Assembly: GCF_000827595.2 (NCBI RefSeq)
Contig: NZ_LN776183.1
Coordinates: 434,001 to 498,000 of the forward strand
Direction: 5' to 3'
Origin: Necropsobacter massiliensis
GTDB lineage: Bacteria; Pseudomonadota; Gammaproteobacteria; Enterobacterales; Pasteurellaceae
Length of the DNA stretch: 64,000 nucleotides
The position numbers and the translations under genes were made by a program. Each line of letters starts with the position of its first letter. Position 1 is the stretch's first letter. Below the pieces are notes generated by a model. It did no database searches and was not told where the DNA came from. It saw only the letters and a program-made list of their open reading frames with translations. This document shows positions 46,535 to 56,547 of this stretch, in pieces.

Positions 46535-48286
46535 ATGAACTGGCAAACGGAACTGAATAATAGTTTTTACTGGCTTATCAGCGCGCTTTTTTGGCTAACG
46601 CTGTGCTTTTCGCTGACAGCGATAATACTCAAGCAAACGGATTTCGGTCAGAAATTCTGGTTGATCACACAGCCTTGTATCGCCAAAAGCAATAAACTGA
46701 AACTTATCGCTTTGGGACTGATTTTGTTTGCGTTGATTTTGCTTGAAGTTCGAATAAGCGTATTAAATACCTTTTTTTACAATGGGTTATACAGCTCATT
46801 ACAGAACAAAAAAGCCGACGCGTTCTGGTTTTTTGCCAGTATCAACGTGATGTTGGTACTGTTTAAAATTATTCATTCCATTATTAATTATTTTATGCAG
46901 CAGGTATTTGAAATCCGCTGGCTGGAAAAACTTAATGCGGAAATGCTGATGCGTTGGCTGGAAAATAAAAATTATTATCGGCTGAAATATATCAAAGCGA
47001 TTCCGGACAATATCGATCAGCGTATTGAACAAGATGCACGGGAATTTATCTCAAGTACGGTGGAACTGGTACGCGGCGTGATTAACTCGGTGGTGTCAAC
47101 CATTGAATTTACCTTGATTCTGTGGGGGCTGTCGGGGTTGTTGGTTTTATTCGGTCTGGCAATTCCGAAAGGTGTCGTCTTTTTTATCTATGCTTTTATT
47201 ATTGCCGCAACCGCATTATCAATCTGGATCGGCTACCCTTTAGTCAAACTGAATTTTAATAAAGAACATTTCAACGGTAACTATCGCTATTCGCTGATTC
47301 GAGTGCGCGACAACGCGGAAAGCATCGCCTTTTATGAGGGCGAACAAAAAGAGCGGTCGAATTTAAGCGAGAAATTCAATACGGTCATTCAAAACCGCTG
47401 GGCGATTGTGCGTAAAATGTTAGGGCTGGACGGATTTAACACCGGCGTAACGCAAATTGCGATGATCCTACCACTAATGTTACAAGCACCGCGCTTTTTT
47501 GCCGGGCAAGTCACTTTGGGCGATATGCATCAAACCGTTCAATCTTTTAATCGCCTGATGCGCGCACTGTCTTTTTTCCGTTTATTTTATGAACAATTCA
47601 CCCTGTATCAAGCACGCTTAAACCGTCTCGCCGGTTTTATCGGCAAACTGGATGAGCTGGATAATACTCAAGTGCATCAGCCGGTGGAATGTACAAATCG
47701 TGTGTCACTGCGCAATTTCGGTATTCGCGATCAAGCAGATAACATTATTCTGGCCAATATCAATATCGAATTACGCAACGGCGATGCATTATTGATTCAG
47801 GGTCCTTCCGGTAGTGGCAAAACGACATTGCTAAAAGCCATCGCGGGAATTTACCCTTTCGCTACCATGGGACATGCCGAACGCCCCTGCGGTGCGGAGG
47901 CCTTATTTCTGCCGCAGCGACCTTATATGCCACAAGGTACACTGCGTGAAGCCGTTTGTTATCCGCACATCGCTATTCAGCATGATGAATTAGAACAGGC
48001 TATGCGGGAATGCCGTTTAGAGAAATATATTCCGGCACTGGATGTTGATAATGACTGGCAAGTTATTTTATCACCGGGCGAACTGCAAAGAGTGGCGTTT
48101 ATCCGAATTCTATTGAGTAAACCGGATGTAGTATTTTTAGATGAAACGACATCGGCGCTGGACGAACCGACGGAAGAATTACTCTACGCCATGATCAGAA
48201 AGCGTTTGCCGCAAATGATTATCCTGAGCATCGGTCATCGCTGCACATTACAGCAATTCCATAACAAACGGCTTGCTCTGTCTTGA
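46535..48286 (+). CDS. YddA/SbmA-BacA-type ABC transporter, fused permease and ATPase
   Basis: 583 residues. N-terminal membrane part of about 6 helices (to about 330) of the SbmA/BacA-like class with EIRWLEKLNAEMLMRWLENKN and NPDQRI-like segment IPDNIDQRIEQDAREF, then an ABC ATPase (about 385-583): Walker A GPSGSGKTT, signature LSPGELQR in place of LSGGQ, Walker B VVFLDE, H-loop histidine in SIGHR. E. coli YddA-like proteins are of unknown substrate; SbmA/BacA relatives take up peptides. Directly downstream of a Fur-boxed receptor, so it may carry an iron chelate or peptide across the inner membrane; this role is inferred. Confidence 0.85.
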   Translation: MNWQTELNNSFYWLISALFWLTLCFSLTAIILKQTDFGQKFWLITQPCIAKSNKLKLIALGLILFALILLEVRISVLNTFFYNGLYSSLQNKKADAFWFFASINVMLVLFKIIHSIINYFMQQVFEIRWLEKLNAEMLMRWLENKNYYRLKYIKAIPDNIDQRIEQDAREFISSTVELVRGVINSVVSTIEFTLILWGLSGLLVLFGLAIPKGVVFFIYAFIIAATALSIWIGYPLVKLNFNKEHFNGNYRYSLIRVRDNAESIAFYEGEQKERSNLSEKFNTVIQNRWAIVRKMLGLDGFNTGVTQIAMILPLMLQAPRFFAGQVTLGDMHQTVQSFNRLMRALSFFRLFYEQFTLYQARLNRLAGFIGKLDELDNTQVHQPVECTNRVSLRNFGIRDQADNIILANINIELRNGDALLIQGPSGSGKTTLLKAIAGIYPFATMGHAERPCGAEALFLPQRPYMPQGTLREAVCYPHIAIQHDELEQAMRECRLEKYIPALDVDNDWQVILSPGELQRVAFIRILLSKPDVVFLDETTSALDEPTEELLYAMIRKRLPQMIILSIGHRCTLQQFHNKRLALS

Positions 48287-48308
48287 TATAGGATAAATAA
48301 CGCCAAAT

Positions 48309-48352
48309 AAAAAAGTGCGGTCGATTTCTTGCCAAAATCCGACCGCACTTTC
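48309..48352. terminator. bidirectional uptake-sequence terminator
   Basis: AAAGTGCGGTCGGA-like arms (AAAGTGCGGTCG and CCGACCGCACTTT with slight mismatch) between the convergent ABC transporter and pyk genes. Confidence 0.7.
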
Positions 48353-48357
48353 TAACA

Positions 48358-48386
48358 AAAAACGGTGAGAATAATTCTCACCGTTT
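48358..48386 (-). terminator. pyk terminator
   Basis: AACGGTGAGAAT and ATTCTCACCGTT form a near-perfect palindromic hairpin; T6 follows on the minus strand. Confidence 0.8.
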
Positions 48387-48407
48387 TCGCTCTACCGATA
48401 AACGCGA

Positions 48408-49847
48408 TTATTCCACCACTAAAGTGCGGCAGGTATTGGTGCTGCCGGTTGCCAGTTCGTCACCTTGTGTCAACAGAACCAAATCACCGGTTACTAAGAA
48501 TCCTTTGTTTTTCAACAACTGAATTGCGGCTTTCGCCCCTTCAACCGTGCGACTGACTTCTTCGCTGAAAATCGGTGTGACACCGCGGTAAAGCGCACAC
48601 AGGTTTAATGTCGCTTCATTACGGGATAAAGCAAAGATCGGTAAACCGGAGCTGATACGCGACATCAATAATGGCGTACGACCGCTGCTGGTCATCGTAA
48701 TAATTGCCGCCACGCCTTTCATATGGTTTGCCGCAAACATCGCCGACATCGCTACAGATTCTTCAATCGTATCGAATTGTGCGTCCATACGGTGACGAGA
48801 AACATTGATGCTTGGCATTTTTTCCGCACCTAAACAGACTTTCGCCATTGCCGCCACAGTTTCTGACGGATATTGACCGGCAGCTGTTTCAGCGGACAGC
48901 ATAACCGCATCGGTACCGTCCAACACGGCATTGGCAACGTCCATCACTTCCGCACGGGTCGGCATAGGATTGCTGATCATGGATTCCATCATTTGAGTCG
49001 CTGTAATCACGACACGATTTAACTGGCGCGAACGACGGATTAATTTTTTCTGTACGCCGACTAATTCCGGATCACCGATTTCCACCCCTAAATCACCACG
49101 GGCAACCATAATCACATCGGAAGCTAAAATAATATCGTCCATCGCTTCGCTGGTTGCAACCGCTTCGGCACGTTCAACTTTGGCAACGATTTTTGCATTT
49201 AATCCCGCTTCTTTAGCTAATTGGCGGGCATAATTTAAATCTTCGCCGGAACGCGGGAAAGACACCGCCAAATAATCTACGCCGATACGCGCCGCGGTAA
49301 TAATATCCGCTTTATCTTTTTCTGTCAGCGCATCCGCCGATAAACCACCGCCCAGCTTGTTGATCCCTTTATTATTGGATAAAGGACCACCGACCGTTAC
49401 TTCGGTAAAGACTTTTGCACCTTCAGTAGATAACACTTTTAACTGCACGCGACCGTCGTCCAATAACAAAATATCACCGGGAACCACATCCTGCGGCAGG
49501 GTTTTATAATCCAGACCGACCGCTTCCTGTGTACCTTCGCCTTTCGGTAAATCAGCATCCAACACGAATTTATCGCCGATATTCAAAAAGATTTTTCCGT
49601 CTTTAAATGTCGAAACACGGATTTTAGGTCCTTGCAAATCGCCCAGAATGGCAACCGTTTTGCCCAGTTTTTTTGCAATTTCGCGAACACGCTGCGCACG
49701 ACCGATATGATCATCCGGCGTACCATGTGAGAAATTCATACGCACAACGTTTGCACCGGCCGCAATAATTTTCTCCAAATTATTGCCGCGGTCTGTCGAT
49801 GGCCCCATAGTACACACGATTTTTGTTCTTCTCAGTCTTCTAGACAT
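48408..49847 (-). CDS. pyk: pyruvate kinase (PykA type)
   Basis: Transfers phosphate from PEP to ADP, last step of glycolysis. 479 residues, the length of E. coli PykA (480). [14 protein letters not shown] at the start, VRMNFSHGT, catalytic AKVERAEA with the acid/base lysine, [10 protein letters not shown] metal site, TQMMESM, and the C-terminal allosteric domain. The 243-bp upstream region contains no gene; a tRNA-Val starts after it on the other strand. Confidence 0.97.
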   Translation of the reverse strand: MSRRLRRTKIVCTMGPSTDRGNNLEKIIAAGANVVRMNFSHGTPDDHIGRAQRVREIAKKLGKTVAILGDLQGPKIRVSTFKDGKIFLNIGDKFVLDADLPKGEGTQEAVGLDYKTLPQDVVPGDILLLDDGRVQLKVLSTEGAKVFTEVTVGGPLSNNKGINKLGGGLSADALTEKDKADIITAARIGVDYLAVSFPRSGEDLNYARQLAKEAGLNAKIVAKVERAEAVATSEAMDDIILASDVIMVARGDLGVEIGDPELVGVQKKLIRRSRQLNRVVITATQMMESMISNPMPTRAEVMDVANAVLDGTDAVMLSAETAAGQYPSETVAAMAKVCLGAEKMPSINVSRHRMDAQFDTIEESVAMSAMFAANHMKGVAAIITMTSSGRTPLLMSRISSGLPIFALSRNEATLNLCALYRGVTPIFSEEVSRTVEGAKAAIQLLKNKGFLVTGDLVLLTQGDELATGSTNTCRTLVVE

Positions 49848-50090
49848 TATTTACTCCGTCAATTATTACGATTAATTTAAAACATTCTTTTACCGCTCAC
49901 AGCATATCTGCGACGGCGAAAAACTGAGGGGTATTATACGCTGAAAACAAAATCAGATCGAGATCACAAATTATAAAAAAATCGTAAAGAAATTGAACAA
50001 TTGATTAATTTTATGACAAACAAATTCCAAATTAGAAAAAGCCCTTGTATTCACAAAAAAAACGCTATATTATTACCGCACTTTCGCAGG
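49848..50090. other. pyk / tRNA-Val promoter region
   Basis: Non-coding. It carries the pyk promoter (minus strand) and the tRNA promoter: TTGTAT at 50045-50050 and TATTAT at 50068-50073, 17 bp apart, for the plus strand. A USS (ACCGCACTT, 50075-50083) lies between the -10 and the tRNA. Confidence 0.55.
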
Positions 50091-50167
50091 GCGACTATAG
50101 CTCAGTTGGTTAGAGCACCACCTTGACATGGTGGGGGTCACTGGTTCGAGTCCAGCTAGTCGCACCA
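50091..50167 (+). tRNA. valT: tRNA-Val (GAC)
   Basis: Full cloverleaf: acceptor GCGACTA/TAGTCGC, D arm GCTC...GAGC, anticodon arm CCACC-TTGACAT-GGTGG with anticodon GAC (Val), variable loop, T arm ACTGG/CCAGC around TTCGAGT, encoded ACCA end. Stands alone; no second tRNA follows. Confidence 0.97.
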
Positions 50168-50367
50168 TTTTCTTCTCTTGTAATTTTTCATAACTTCTCA
50201 AAAATTTTTACAACATCAAGTAATTATAGCGTTTTACAAGTATTCTAGCCGACGTAGCTAAACGTAATGATGCGTTTCTAATGCAGTGATTTATGCTTTT
50301 GCGGCTTACCCCGTAACTTACCCTACAAGGGCGCATAGCACGCCCTTGTTGATGTGTGATTAATTGC
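50168..50367. other. gap after tRNA-Val with short repeats and a hairpin
   Basis: No gene. TTACCC occurs at 50306-50311 and 50318-50323. CAAGGGCG and CGCCCTTG (50326-50348) form a perfect 8-bp hairpin with a 7-base loop and no T-run, near the selD end. Sequence next to a tRNA 3' end can be a remnant of an integrated element; no integrase is recognised. Confidence 0.45.
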
Positions 50368-51468
50368 TCAGAGGATCTGAATCAGGACGTCATCTCCTTG
50401 TGGCGCAATCAGTTCGCCGACCTCAAATAAATCAATATGCTGCTGTTGAGCGGCGGCAAACACCGCAGCCTCCGCTTCAGGTTTGACCGCGATAAGTAAA
50501 CCGCCGGATGTTTGCGGATCACATAAAATGGCTTTTTGCAAATCCGTCATCGGACCGATTTTATCACCGTAGCTGTCAAAATTACGGCTTGTTCCGCCCG
50601 GTATGCAGCCTTTTTCAATATAGCGTGGCACGCCGTCCAACGTTTTAATTTTATCGAAATAAACCTTCGCGTTTAAATTCGAGCCTGCACAGATTTCTGA
50701 CAAATGTCCCAATAAGCCAAAACCGGTCACATCGGTCATTGCGGTTACGCCTTCAATATCGGCAAACTGACTGCCAATACTGTTCATGCGGCACATGACC
50801 TTTGTTGCCAATCCCACATGTTCTGCTTTTAGTTTTCCTTTTTTCTCCGCCGTAGTCAGTACACCGATACCTAACGGTTTGGTCAGATAGAGCTTACAAC
50901 CCGGCTGTGCCGACGCATTCTTTTTCACTTTTTGGGTGTCGATAATGCCAGTGACCGCCAGACCGAAAATCGGTTCCGGCGCATCGATAGAATGCCCGCC
51001 GGCAAGGGAAATCCCCGCCTGCTGACAAGCAAAACGACCGCCCTCGACAATCCGTCGGGCGACAGAAGGCGGCAGTAATTTAATCGGGAAACCGAGAATC
51101 GCAATTGCCATAATCGGCTTGCCGCCCATGGCGAAAATATCGCTGATGGCATTGGTGGCGGCGATGCGACCGAAATCAAAGGGATCATCCACAATCGGCA
51201 TAAAGAAATCCGTCGTACTGATAATTCCAATGCCATTGCCGATATCATAAACCGCCGCATCATCCTTGGTTTCGTTGCCGACCAATAAATGAGGATCAGT
51301 CAGCTTCTCCATTTCCGAGTGCAATATGGTTTCCAATACTTTCGGCGAAATTTTACAACCGCAGCCCGCACCGTGACTGTATTGTGTCAGCCGGACGGTA
51401 TGGGCGACAGTTTCCTCCAGTTCGCTTTGAATCTCGTTAAGATGTTGCTGTGACTGTTGTGCTTCCAT
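50368..51468 (-). CDS. selD: selenide, water dikinase (selenophosphate synthetase)
   Basis: Makes selenophosphate from selenide and ATP for selenocysteine and 2-selenouridine. 366 residues from the ATG at 51468 (GGGAG 5-9 nt upstream). Motif [13 protein letters not shown] with Cys36/Cys38, corresponding to Cys17/Cys19 in E. coli; Lys follows. The enzyme thus has Cys, not selenocysteine, at the active position. The N-terminus is about 19 residues longer than E. coli Sel[13 protein letters not shown] and [10 protein letters not shown] are other conserved parts. selA/selB are not nearby. Confidence 0.95.
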   Translation of the reverse strand: MEAQQSQQHLNEIQSELEETVAHTVRLTQYSHGAGCGCKISPKVLETILHSEMEKLTDPHLLVGNETKDDAAVYDIGNGIGIISTTDFFMPIVDDPFDFGRIAATNAISDIFAMGGKPIMAIAILGFPIKLLPPSVARRIVEGGRFACQQAGISLAGGHSIDAPEPIFGLAVTGIIDTQKVKKNASAQPGCKLYLTKPLGIGVLTTAEKKGKLKAEHVGLATKVMCRMNSIGSQFADIEGVTAMTDVTGFGLLGHLSEICAGSNLNAKVYFDKIKTLDGVPRYIEKGCIPGGTSRNFDSYGDKIGPMTDLQKAILCDPQTSGGLLIAVKPEAEAAVFAAAQQQHIDLFEVGELIAPQGDDVLIQIL

Positions 51469-51669
51469 ATTTTCTCCCGCAAGTAATAAAATGACCAGTG
51501 GTTTTGGCATTATACGCTTTTACGAATAAAGTGCGGTTAATTTCTGTAAAATTTTTCAGCCGATGGAAACAAGCGGTTTATGCCTGATTTAGTTGCAGTG
51601 TCACAAATTTCGCTTTTCTCTTTTTATGAATGAGTTAGAATAAGCCGAAACAGCAACAGTTACGCCTCC

Positions 51670-52668
51670 ATGAATAAACGTAAACGCCCAACCTTACAGC
51701 ATATTGCCGATCATCTTGGTATTACCAAAATGACCATCAGTCGCTATTTGCGCAATCCCGATTCCGTCGCGCCGGACACCCGGCAAAAAATTGCCGCGGC
51801 AATAGAGCGGTTCGGCTACATTCCAAACCGCGCGCCGGATATTCTGTCCAATGCCAAAAGCCGCGCTATCGGCGTGTTACTGCCGTCGTTAACAAATCAG
51901 GTTTTCGCCGATGTGCTAAAAGGCATTGAGCTGGTAACGGATAACGCCGGCTATCAGACGATGCTGGCGCATTACGGTTACAGCGAACAAAAAGAAGAAC
52001 AACGCATCGAAAGTCTGCTTTCCTATAATGTGGACGGGCTGATTTTAGCCGAAAATCACCACAGCAAACGCACCTTGAAAATGCTGGAAGTTGCTAATAT
52101 TCCTGTGATTGAAATTATGGATTGTAGCAATGTGGGAAATCGGCAGGTCATCGGCTTTGATAATATTGCCGCGGCGCAATCCATGGTCGAAACCATGATT
52201 AAACGCGGTCACAACAATGTCGTGTATTTTACCGCTCGCATGGATAAACGAACCAAACTGAAAATGCAGGGCTACGAACAGGCAATGCGTAAACACGGCT
52301 TGGAACCGCACAGCCTGATCACCGAACAGCCATCGTCTTTTACGCTGGGCGCCCAGCTGCTGCGCCAAACCTTGCAGCACTACCCCGCGACCGACGGCAT
52401 ATTCTGCACGAATGACGATTTAGCTATCGGCGCTTTATTTGAATGTCAGCGATTGGGCATAAAAATACCGCAGCAAATCGCTATTGCCGGTTTTCACGGA
52501 CACGATGTAGGACAATCCATGACGCCGCAGCTTGCCACGGTCATCACTCCCAGACTGGACATCGGTAAAACTGCGGCGCAGGAACTGTTAAACCGCCTCA
52601 ACGGTATTCCACAGCAAAGCAGTATGATCAATTTAGGTTATCAGATACACTTGGGCGACAGCATTTAA
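51670..52668 (+). CDS. gntR: LacI-family regulator, GntR (gluconate) type
   Basis: 332 residues. Helix-turn-helix at about 8-30 (TLQHIADHLGITKMTISRYLRN), hinge YIPNRAPDILSNAKSRAIGVLLPSLTNQVF (quoted in part) nearly as in E. coli GntR, and a periplasmic-binding-like effector domain. E. coli GntR represses gluconate uptake and catabolism genes. No gnt or edd/eda genes are in the window, so the target lies elsewhere. Between selD (divergent) and nhaA (convergent). Confidence 0.88.
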   Translation: MNKRKRPTLQHIADHLGITKMTISRYLRNPDSVAPDTRQKIAAAIERFGYIPNRAPDILSNAKSRAIGVLLPSLTNQVFADVLKGIELVTDNAGYQTMLAHYGYSEQKEEQRIESLLSYNVDGLILAENHHSKRTLKMLEVANIPVIEIMDCSNVGNRQVIGFDNIAAAQSMVETMIKRGHNNVVYFTARMDKRTKLKMQGYEQAMRKHGLEPHSLITEQPSSFTLGAQLLRQTLQHYPATDGIFCTNDDLAIGALFECQRLGIKIPQQIAIAGFHGHDVGQSMTPQLATVITPRLDIGKTAAQELLNRLNGIPQQSSMINLGYQIHLGDSI

Positions 52669-52673
52669 ACAAG

Positions 52674-52703
52674 CATAAAAAAAGGGCGACAGTCGGTCGC
52701 CCT
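52674..52703 (-). terminator. nhaA terminator
   Basis: AGGGCGAC and GTCGCCCT around a 5-base loop; T7 follows on the minus strand. Also in place to end the convergent gntR transcript. Confidence 0.85.
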
Positions 52704-52710
52704 CAATCCT

Positions 52711-53907
52711 TTAGCGGCTTTCCAGCTTTTTCAGTGCCGGTATTTTCGGCTTGGTAAAATAACGTAATAAAAAATAACCGATAATCGCCGATGCACCGGA
52801 ACCCAGCAAAATGCCAAGACGGGCGAAGGTATTCAATTCGCTGTTGCTGCTGCCGAAGGCAAGACCGGACAAAAACATCGACATGGTAAAACCGATACCG
52901 CACAGAACCGAAACGGCAAATACCTGTTTAAAGTTAATGCCCTCGGATAATCTGGCAATCCCCAATTTCACTCCGAAATAACTGAATAAAAAGACGCCCA
53001 GCGGTTTACCCAGCAAGAGCCCTAAGGTTACGCCTAATGTTAACGGCGAGGTCAATGTTTCCCAGCCCATGCCCGATAAAGATACGCCGGCATTGGAAAA
53101 GGCAAACAGCGGCAGAATAAAAAACGAACACCACGGTGCCAGAGCATGTTCCATATCATGTAGCACTTTACGTCCGCGTTTGCCTTTCAGCGGCACACAG
53201 AAACCGATAATGACGCCGGCAAGCGTGGCATGCACGCCGGATTTTAATACCGATACCCATAAAATCAGCCCGACAATCGCATAAGCGCCTAAATTCGAGA
53301 CTTTAAACCGGTTTAACAAAATCAAGCCAATAATTGCGATAGTCGCCAGCACTAACGCTTGGGTACTCAAATCATGGGAGAAAAATAAAGCGATAACGAC
53401 AATGGCGCCCAAGTCATCGATAATCGCCAATGCCAGTAAAAAGATTTTCAGCGCAAAAGGAACTCGGTTACCCAACAGCGCCAATACGCCCAGTGCAAAC
53501 GCGATGTCCGTTGCCATAGGAATTGCCCAGCCGTCCTGATATGCCGGAGAGTCCTGATTAATCAACCAGTAAACCAAAGCGGGAACCACCATCCCGCCCA
53601 CTGCGCCGATAGCCGGAAAGATGGCTTTTTGATAACTGGAAATCGCGCCGATCAGCAGTTCACGTTTAACTTCCAAACCGACCAGAATAAAAAACACCGC
53701 CATAAACCCGTCATTCACCCACATTAACAACGGTTTATTAATTTCAACAAGCGATCCGAATTGCACCACTACCGGCGCATCAAGAAAATCAAAATAGAAG
53801 TGACTTAGCGGCGTGTTTGCCAACAGAATGGCAAATGCGGCGAAAAACAACAGCATAATGCCGCTGGACGACTCAAGTTTCATAAAATACTTAATATATT
53901 GAACCAT
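52711..53907 (-). CDS. nhaA: Na+/H+ antiporter NhaA
   Basis: Electrogenic Na+/H+ exchange, inner membrane; pH and salt homeostasis. 398 residues, about 12 helices. The ion-binding aspartates lie in [15 protein letters not shown] (Asp163/164 in E. coli), with [15 protein letters not shown] before. [11 protein letters not shown] is another conserved part. AGGAGA 4 nt before the ATG. Single gene. Confidence 0.96.
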   Translation of the reverse strand: MVQYIKYFMKLESSSGIMLLFFAAFAILLANTPLSHFYFDFLDAPVVVQFGSLVEINKPLLMWVNDGFMAVFFILVGLEVKRELLIGAISSYQKAIFPAIGAVGGMVVPALVYWLINQDSPAYQDGWAIPMATDIAFALGVLALLGNRVPFALKIFLLALAIIDDLGAIVVIALFFSHDLSTQALVLATIAIIGLILLNRFKVSNLGAYAIVGLILWVSVLKSGVHATLAGVIIGFCVPLKGKRGRKVLHDMEHALAPWCSFFILPLFAFSNAGVSLSGMGWETLTSPLTLGVTLGLLLGKPLGVFLFSYFGVKLGIARLSEGINFKQVFAVSVLCGIGFTMSMFLSGLAFGSSNSELNTFARLGILLGSGASAIIGYFLLRYFTKPKIPALKKLESR

Positions 53908-54001
53908 TTACTCTCCTAACCAAAATAATAAAAAACATATATTCTTTTAACATAAACATTAAATTTCGGTCAACAAAAATCGGGATTATTTATTCTGAAA
54001 T

Positions 54002-54043
54002 AAAAAGTGCGGTCGATTTCTTTTAAAAATCCGACCGCACTTT
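54002..54043 (-). terminator. ilvH terminator (inverted uptake sequences)
   Basis: AAAGTGCGGTCG and CGACCGCACTTT (with ATTT/AAAT flank) around a short loop, 20 bp after the ilvH stop. Confidence 0.7.
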
Positions 54044-54062
54044 CGCTAAAGGGTGAATCCAC

Positions 54063-54554
54063 TTATAAGCAGTTTTTCTCACCGCGCGACAGGCTGATTA
54101 GACCGGAACGCACAATTTCAATAATCGGGCTTTCCTCTTTTACTGTGCCGACGAAAGCATCCAGTTTATCTTTGGTACCAACCAGTTGAATGGTATAAGA
54201 TTTCTGGCTCACATCCACAATTTGCCCGCGGAAAATTTCTGTCAGGCGTTTCAGCTCGTCTCTTGATGTGCCCTGCGCTTTCACCTTAACCAGCATCACT
54301 TCACGTTCCACGTGGTCACAATCGCTCAGATTGATCACTTTAAACACATCCACCAGTTTATGCAGTTGCTTTTCAATTTGCTCCAGCACCTGTTCATCGC
54401 CATAAGCCTCTATTGTCATGCGTGATAAAGTCGGATCATCCGTGGGCGCTACAGTCAGACTTTCGATATTAAACGCACGTTGGGAAAATAAGCCGACGAC
54501 GCGCGATAATGCGCCCGATTCATTTTCTAATAAGACTGATAAAATTCTACGCAT
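54063..54554 (-). CDS. ilvH: acetolactate synthase III small (regulatory) subunit
   Basis: 163 residues, ACT domain at 1-80 (RRILSVLLENESGALSRVVGLFSQR) and an ALS_ss_C domain. Activates IlvI and confers valine feedback inhibition. Its ATG overlaps the ilvI stop by one base (TAATG), so translation is coupled. Confidence 0.97.
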   Translation of the reverse strand: MRRILSVLLENESGALSRVVGLFSQRAFNIESLTVAPTDDPTLSRMTIEAYGDEQVLEQIEKQLHKLVDVFKVINLSDCDHVEREVMLVKVKAQGTSRDELKRLTEIFRGQIVDVSQKSYTIQLVGTKDKLDAFVGTVKEESPIIEIVRSGLISLSRGEKNCL

Positions 54555-56272
54555 TATGCACTCTCCGGTTTAGTTAAAATCATCTCGTTCATGGCGCCAC
54601 CGCGAATCTGCATCGGGTAAACATGTTCCGTTTCATCCACTTTTACATCCACAAAAACCAGCTTGTCTTTGTAGGAAAATGCCTGTGCCAGCTTTTCTTC
54701 CAATTCTTGTGGCGTATCTATCTGAATACCCACATGCCCATAGGCTTCCGTGAGTTTAACGAAATCCGGCAACGAATCCATGTACGATTGTGAATGACGT
54801 CCAGAATAGATTAAATCCTGCCATTGTTTTACCATGCCCAGAAAACGGTTGTTTAAACTGATGATAACAATTGGAATACCGTACTGCTGCGCGGTGGAAA
54901 GTTCCTGAATATTCATTTGAATACTGCCGTCGCCGGTAATACAAACCACGGTTTCCTGCGGGTGCGCCAGTTTCACTCCAAGTGCTGCGGGTAAGCCGAA
55001 TCCCATGGTGCCGAGACCGCCGGAATTGATCCAACGGCGTGGCTGGGCAAAAGGATAATGCAGTGCGGCGAACATTTGGTGCTGACCGACATCGGATGCG
55101 ACATAGGCTTTTCCCTGTGTCAAGCGGTACACGGTTTCGATCACCTGCTGCGGTTTAATCACTTGGCTGTGGCGATCAAATTCCAGACATTTTTTTGCTC
55201 GCCATTCTTCAATCTGTTTCCACCAATCACTCAGATCCGCCTGCGATCTGAGCAAATTTTCATCCTCCAGCAGCGCTAAAAATTCGCTCAGTACGCTGTC
55301 GGCGCTCCCCACAATCGGGATCGCCGCCGGGACGTTTTTAGAAATTGAGGCCGGATCAATATCAATATGGATCACTTTAGCATGCGGACAGTACTTGGTC
55401 AGATTATTGGTGGTACGATCATCAAAACGCACTCCGATCCCCAAAATCAAATCGCTGTGGTGCATTGCGGTATTCGCTTCAAAGGTACCGTGCATCCCCA
55501 ACATGCCCAAAAACTGCTGGTCGGTTCCCGGATAAGCGCCCAAGCCCATTAATGAAGCGGTCACCGGTAAATGCAGACGCTGGGCAAATTCTGTCAGCTG
55601 CACATGGCAGTTGGCGGTAATCGCGCCACCGCCGACGAATAACACTGGTTTTTTGGCAACCAACAAGGCTTTCAGCGCTTTTTTTATCTGACCTTTATGT
55701 CCGTGTACGGTCGGATTATAAGAGCGCAAAGCGATCTCCTCGGGATATTGATAAGGATATTTATGCGCCGGATTTACTACGTCTTTTGGAATATCAATTA
55801 CCACCGGACCGGGACGTCCGGTCGAGGCGATATAAAAGGCTTTTTTAATGATCGCCGGAATCTCTTCCGCCCGTTTAACCAGAAAACTGTGTTTAACCAC
55901 CGGACGTGAAATGCCCACCATATCGCATTCCTGAAACGCATCACTGCCGATAAGATTCGACATGACCTGACCGGAAAAAATTACCAGCGGCACAGAATCC
56001 ATATAAGCGGTGGCGATACCGGTTATCGCGTTGGTAGCGCCCGGACCGGAAGTCACCAACACGCAACCAACCTCACCAGTAGCCCGCGCATAGCCGTCGG
56101 CCATGTGCACCGCCGCTTGTTCGTGTCGCACCAGAATATGATCGATGCCTGTCAAGGTATGAATGGCATCATAAATATCCAACACGGCACCGCCGGGATA
56201 ACCGAAAACATATTTAACGCCCTGATCACGCAGGGACTGCACTACCATTTCTGCACCGGATAATTTCTTCAT
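54554..56272 (-). CDS. ilvI: acetolactate synthase III large (catalytic) subunit
   Basis: ThDP- and FAD-dependent first common step of Val/Ile/Leu synthesis. 572 residues. Activating Glu in [16 protein letters not shown] near 49, FAD region, ThDP motif [15 protein letters not shown] with [12 protein letters not shown]. The ATG at 56272 with AGAGG 5 nt upstream is preferred to a GTG two codons before. The AT-rich upstream region of about 275 bp has no visible leader peptide with runs of Ile/Val/Leu codons. Confidence 0.97.
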   Translation of the reverse strand: MKKLSGAEMVVQSLRDQGVKYVFGYPGGAVLDIYDAIHTLTGIDHILVRHEQAAVHMADGYARATGEVGCVLVTSGPGATNAITGIATAYMDSVPLVIFSGQVMSNLIGSDAFQECDMVGISRPVVKHSFLVKRAEEIPAIIKKAFYIASTGRPGPVVIDIPKDVVNPAHKYPYQYPEEIALRSYNPTVHGHKGQIKKALKALLVAKKPVLFVGGGAITANCHVQLTEFAQRLHLPVTASLMGLGAYPGTDQQFLGMLGMHGTFEANTAMHHSDLILGIGVRFDDRTTNNLTKYCPHAKVIHIDIDPASISKNVPAAIPIVGSADSVLSEFLALLEDENLLRSQADLSDWWKQIEEWRAKKCLEFDRHSQVIKPQQVIETVYRLTQGKAYVASDVGQHQMFAALHYPFAQPRRWINSGGLGTMGFGLPAALGVKLAHPQETVVCITGDGSIQMNIQELSTAQQYGIPIVIISLNNRFLGMVKQWQDLIYSGRHSQSYMDSLPDFVKLTEAYGHVGIQIDTPQELEEKLAQAFSYKDKLVFVDVKVDETEHVYPMQIRGGAMNEMILTKPESA

Positions 56273-56466
56273 TTTCACCTCTCAAATTCACCGCACTTCG
56301 GCTGCCGGTTGATTGTTTATTTCCTGCGATTATTTTTACCCGAATCAAAATGGCTTGTCTATGAAAATCTGCGTCTTTATCTCAATGAAATCACTAATTT
56401 TAAGGAATTAAATATCGTATTTATTAAATATAAAGCATTTTATAAAAATAATTTTACTTAAATACA

Positions 56467-56493
56467 AAAAAATGCGACTTTATGCCGCATTTT
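56467..56493 (-). terminator. lysW terminator
   Basis: AAAATGCG and CGCATTTT around a 9-base loop, T-run on the minus strand, 55 bp after the NhaC-family gene. Confidence 0.7.
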
Positions 56494-56547
56494 ATAAAAT
56501 ATACAAAATTAAATATTTTTATTATAAAGTGTGATATTGATCGCAAC

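Noticed and set aside
50326..50348. Perfect hairpin after the selD stop as a terminator
   Set aside because: It lacks a T-run on either strand, so I describe it only as a hairpin within the gap.
56273..56547. Branched-chain amino acid leader-peptide attenuator before ilvI
   Set aside because: No short frame with runs of Ile, Val or Leu codons followed by a terminator was found in this AT-rich region.
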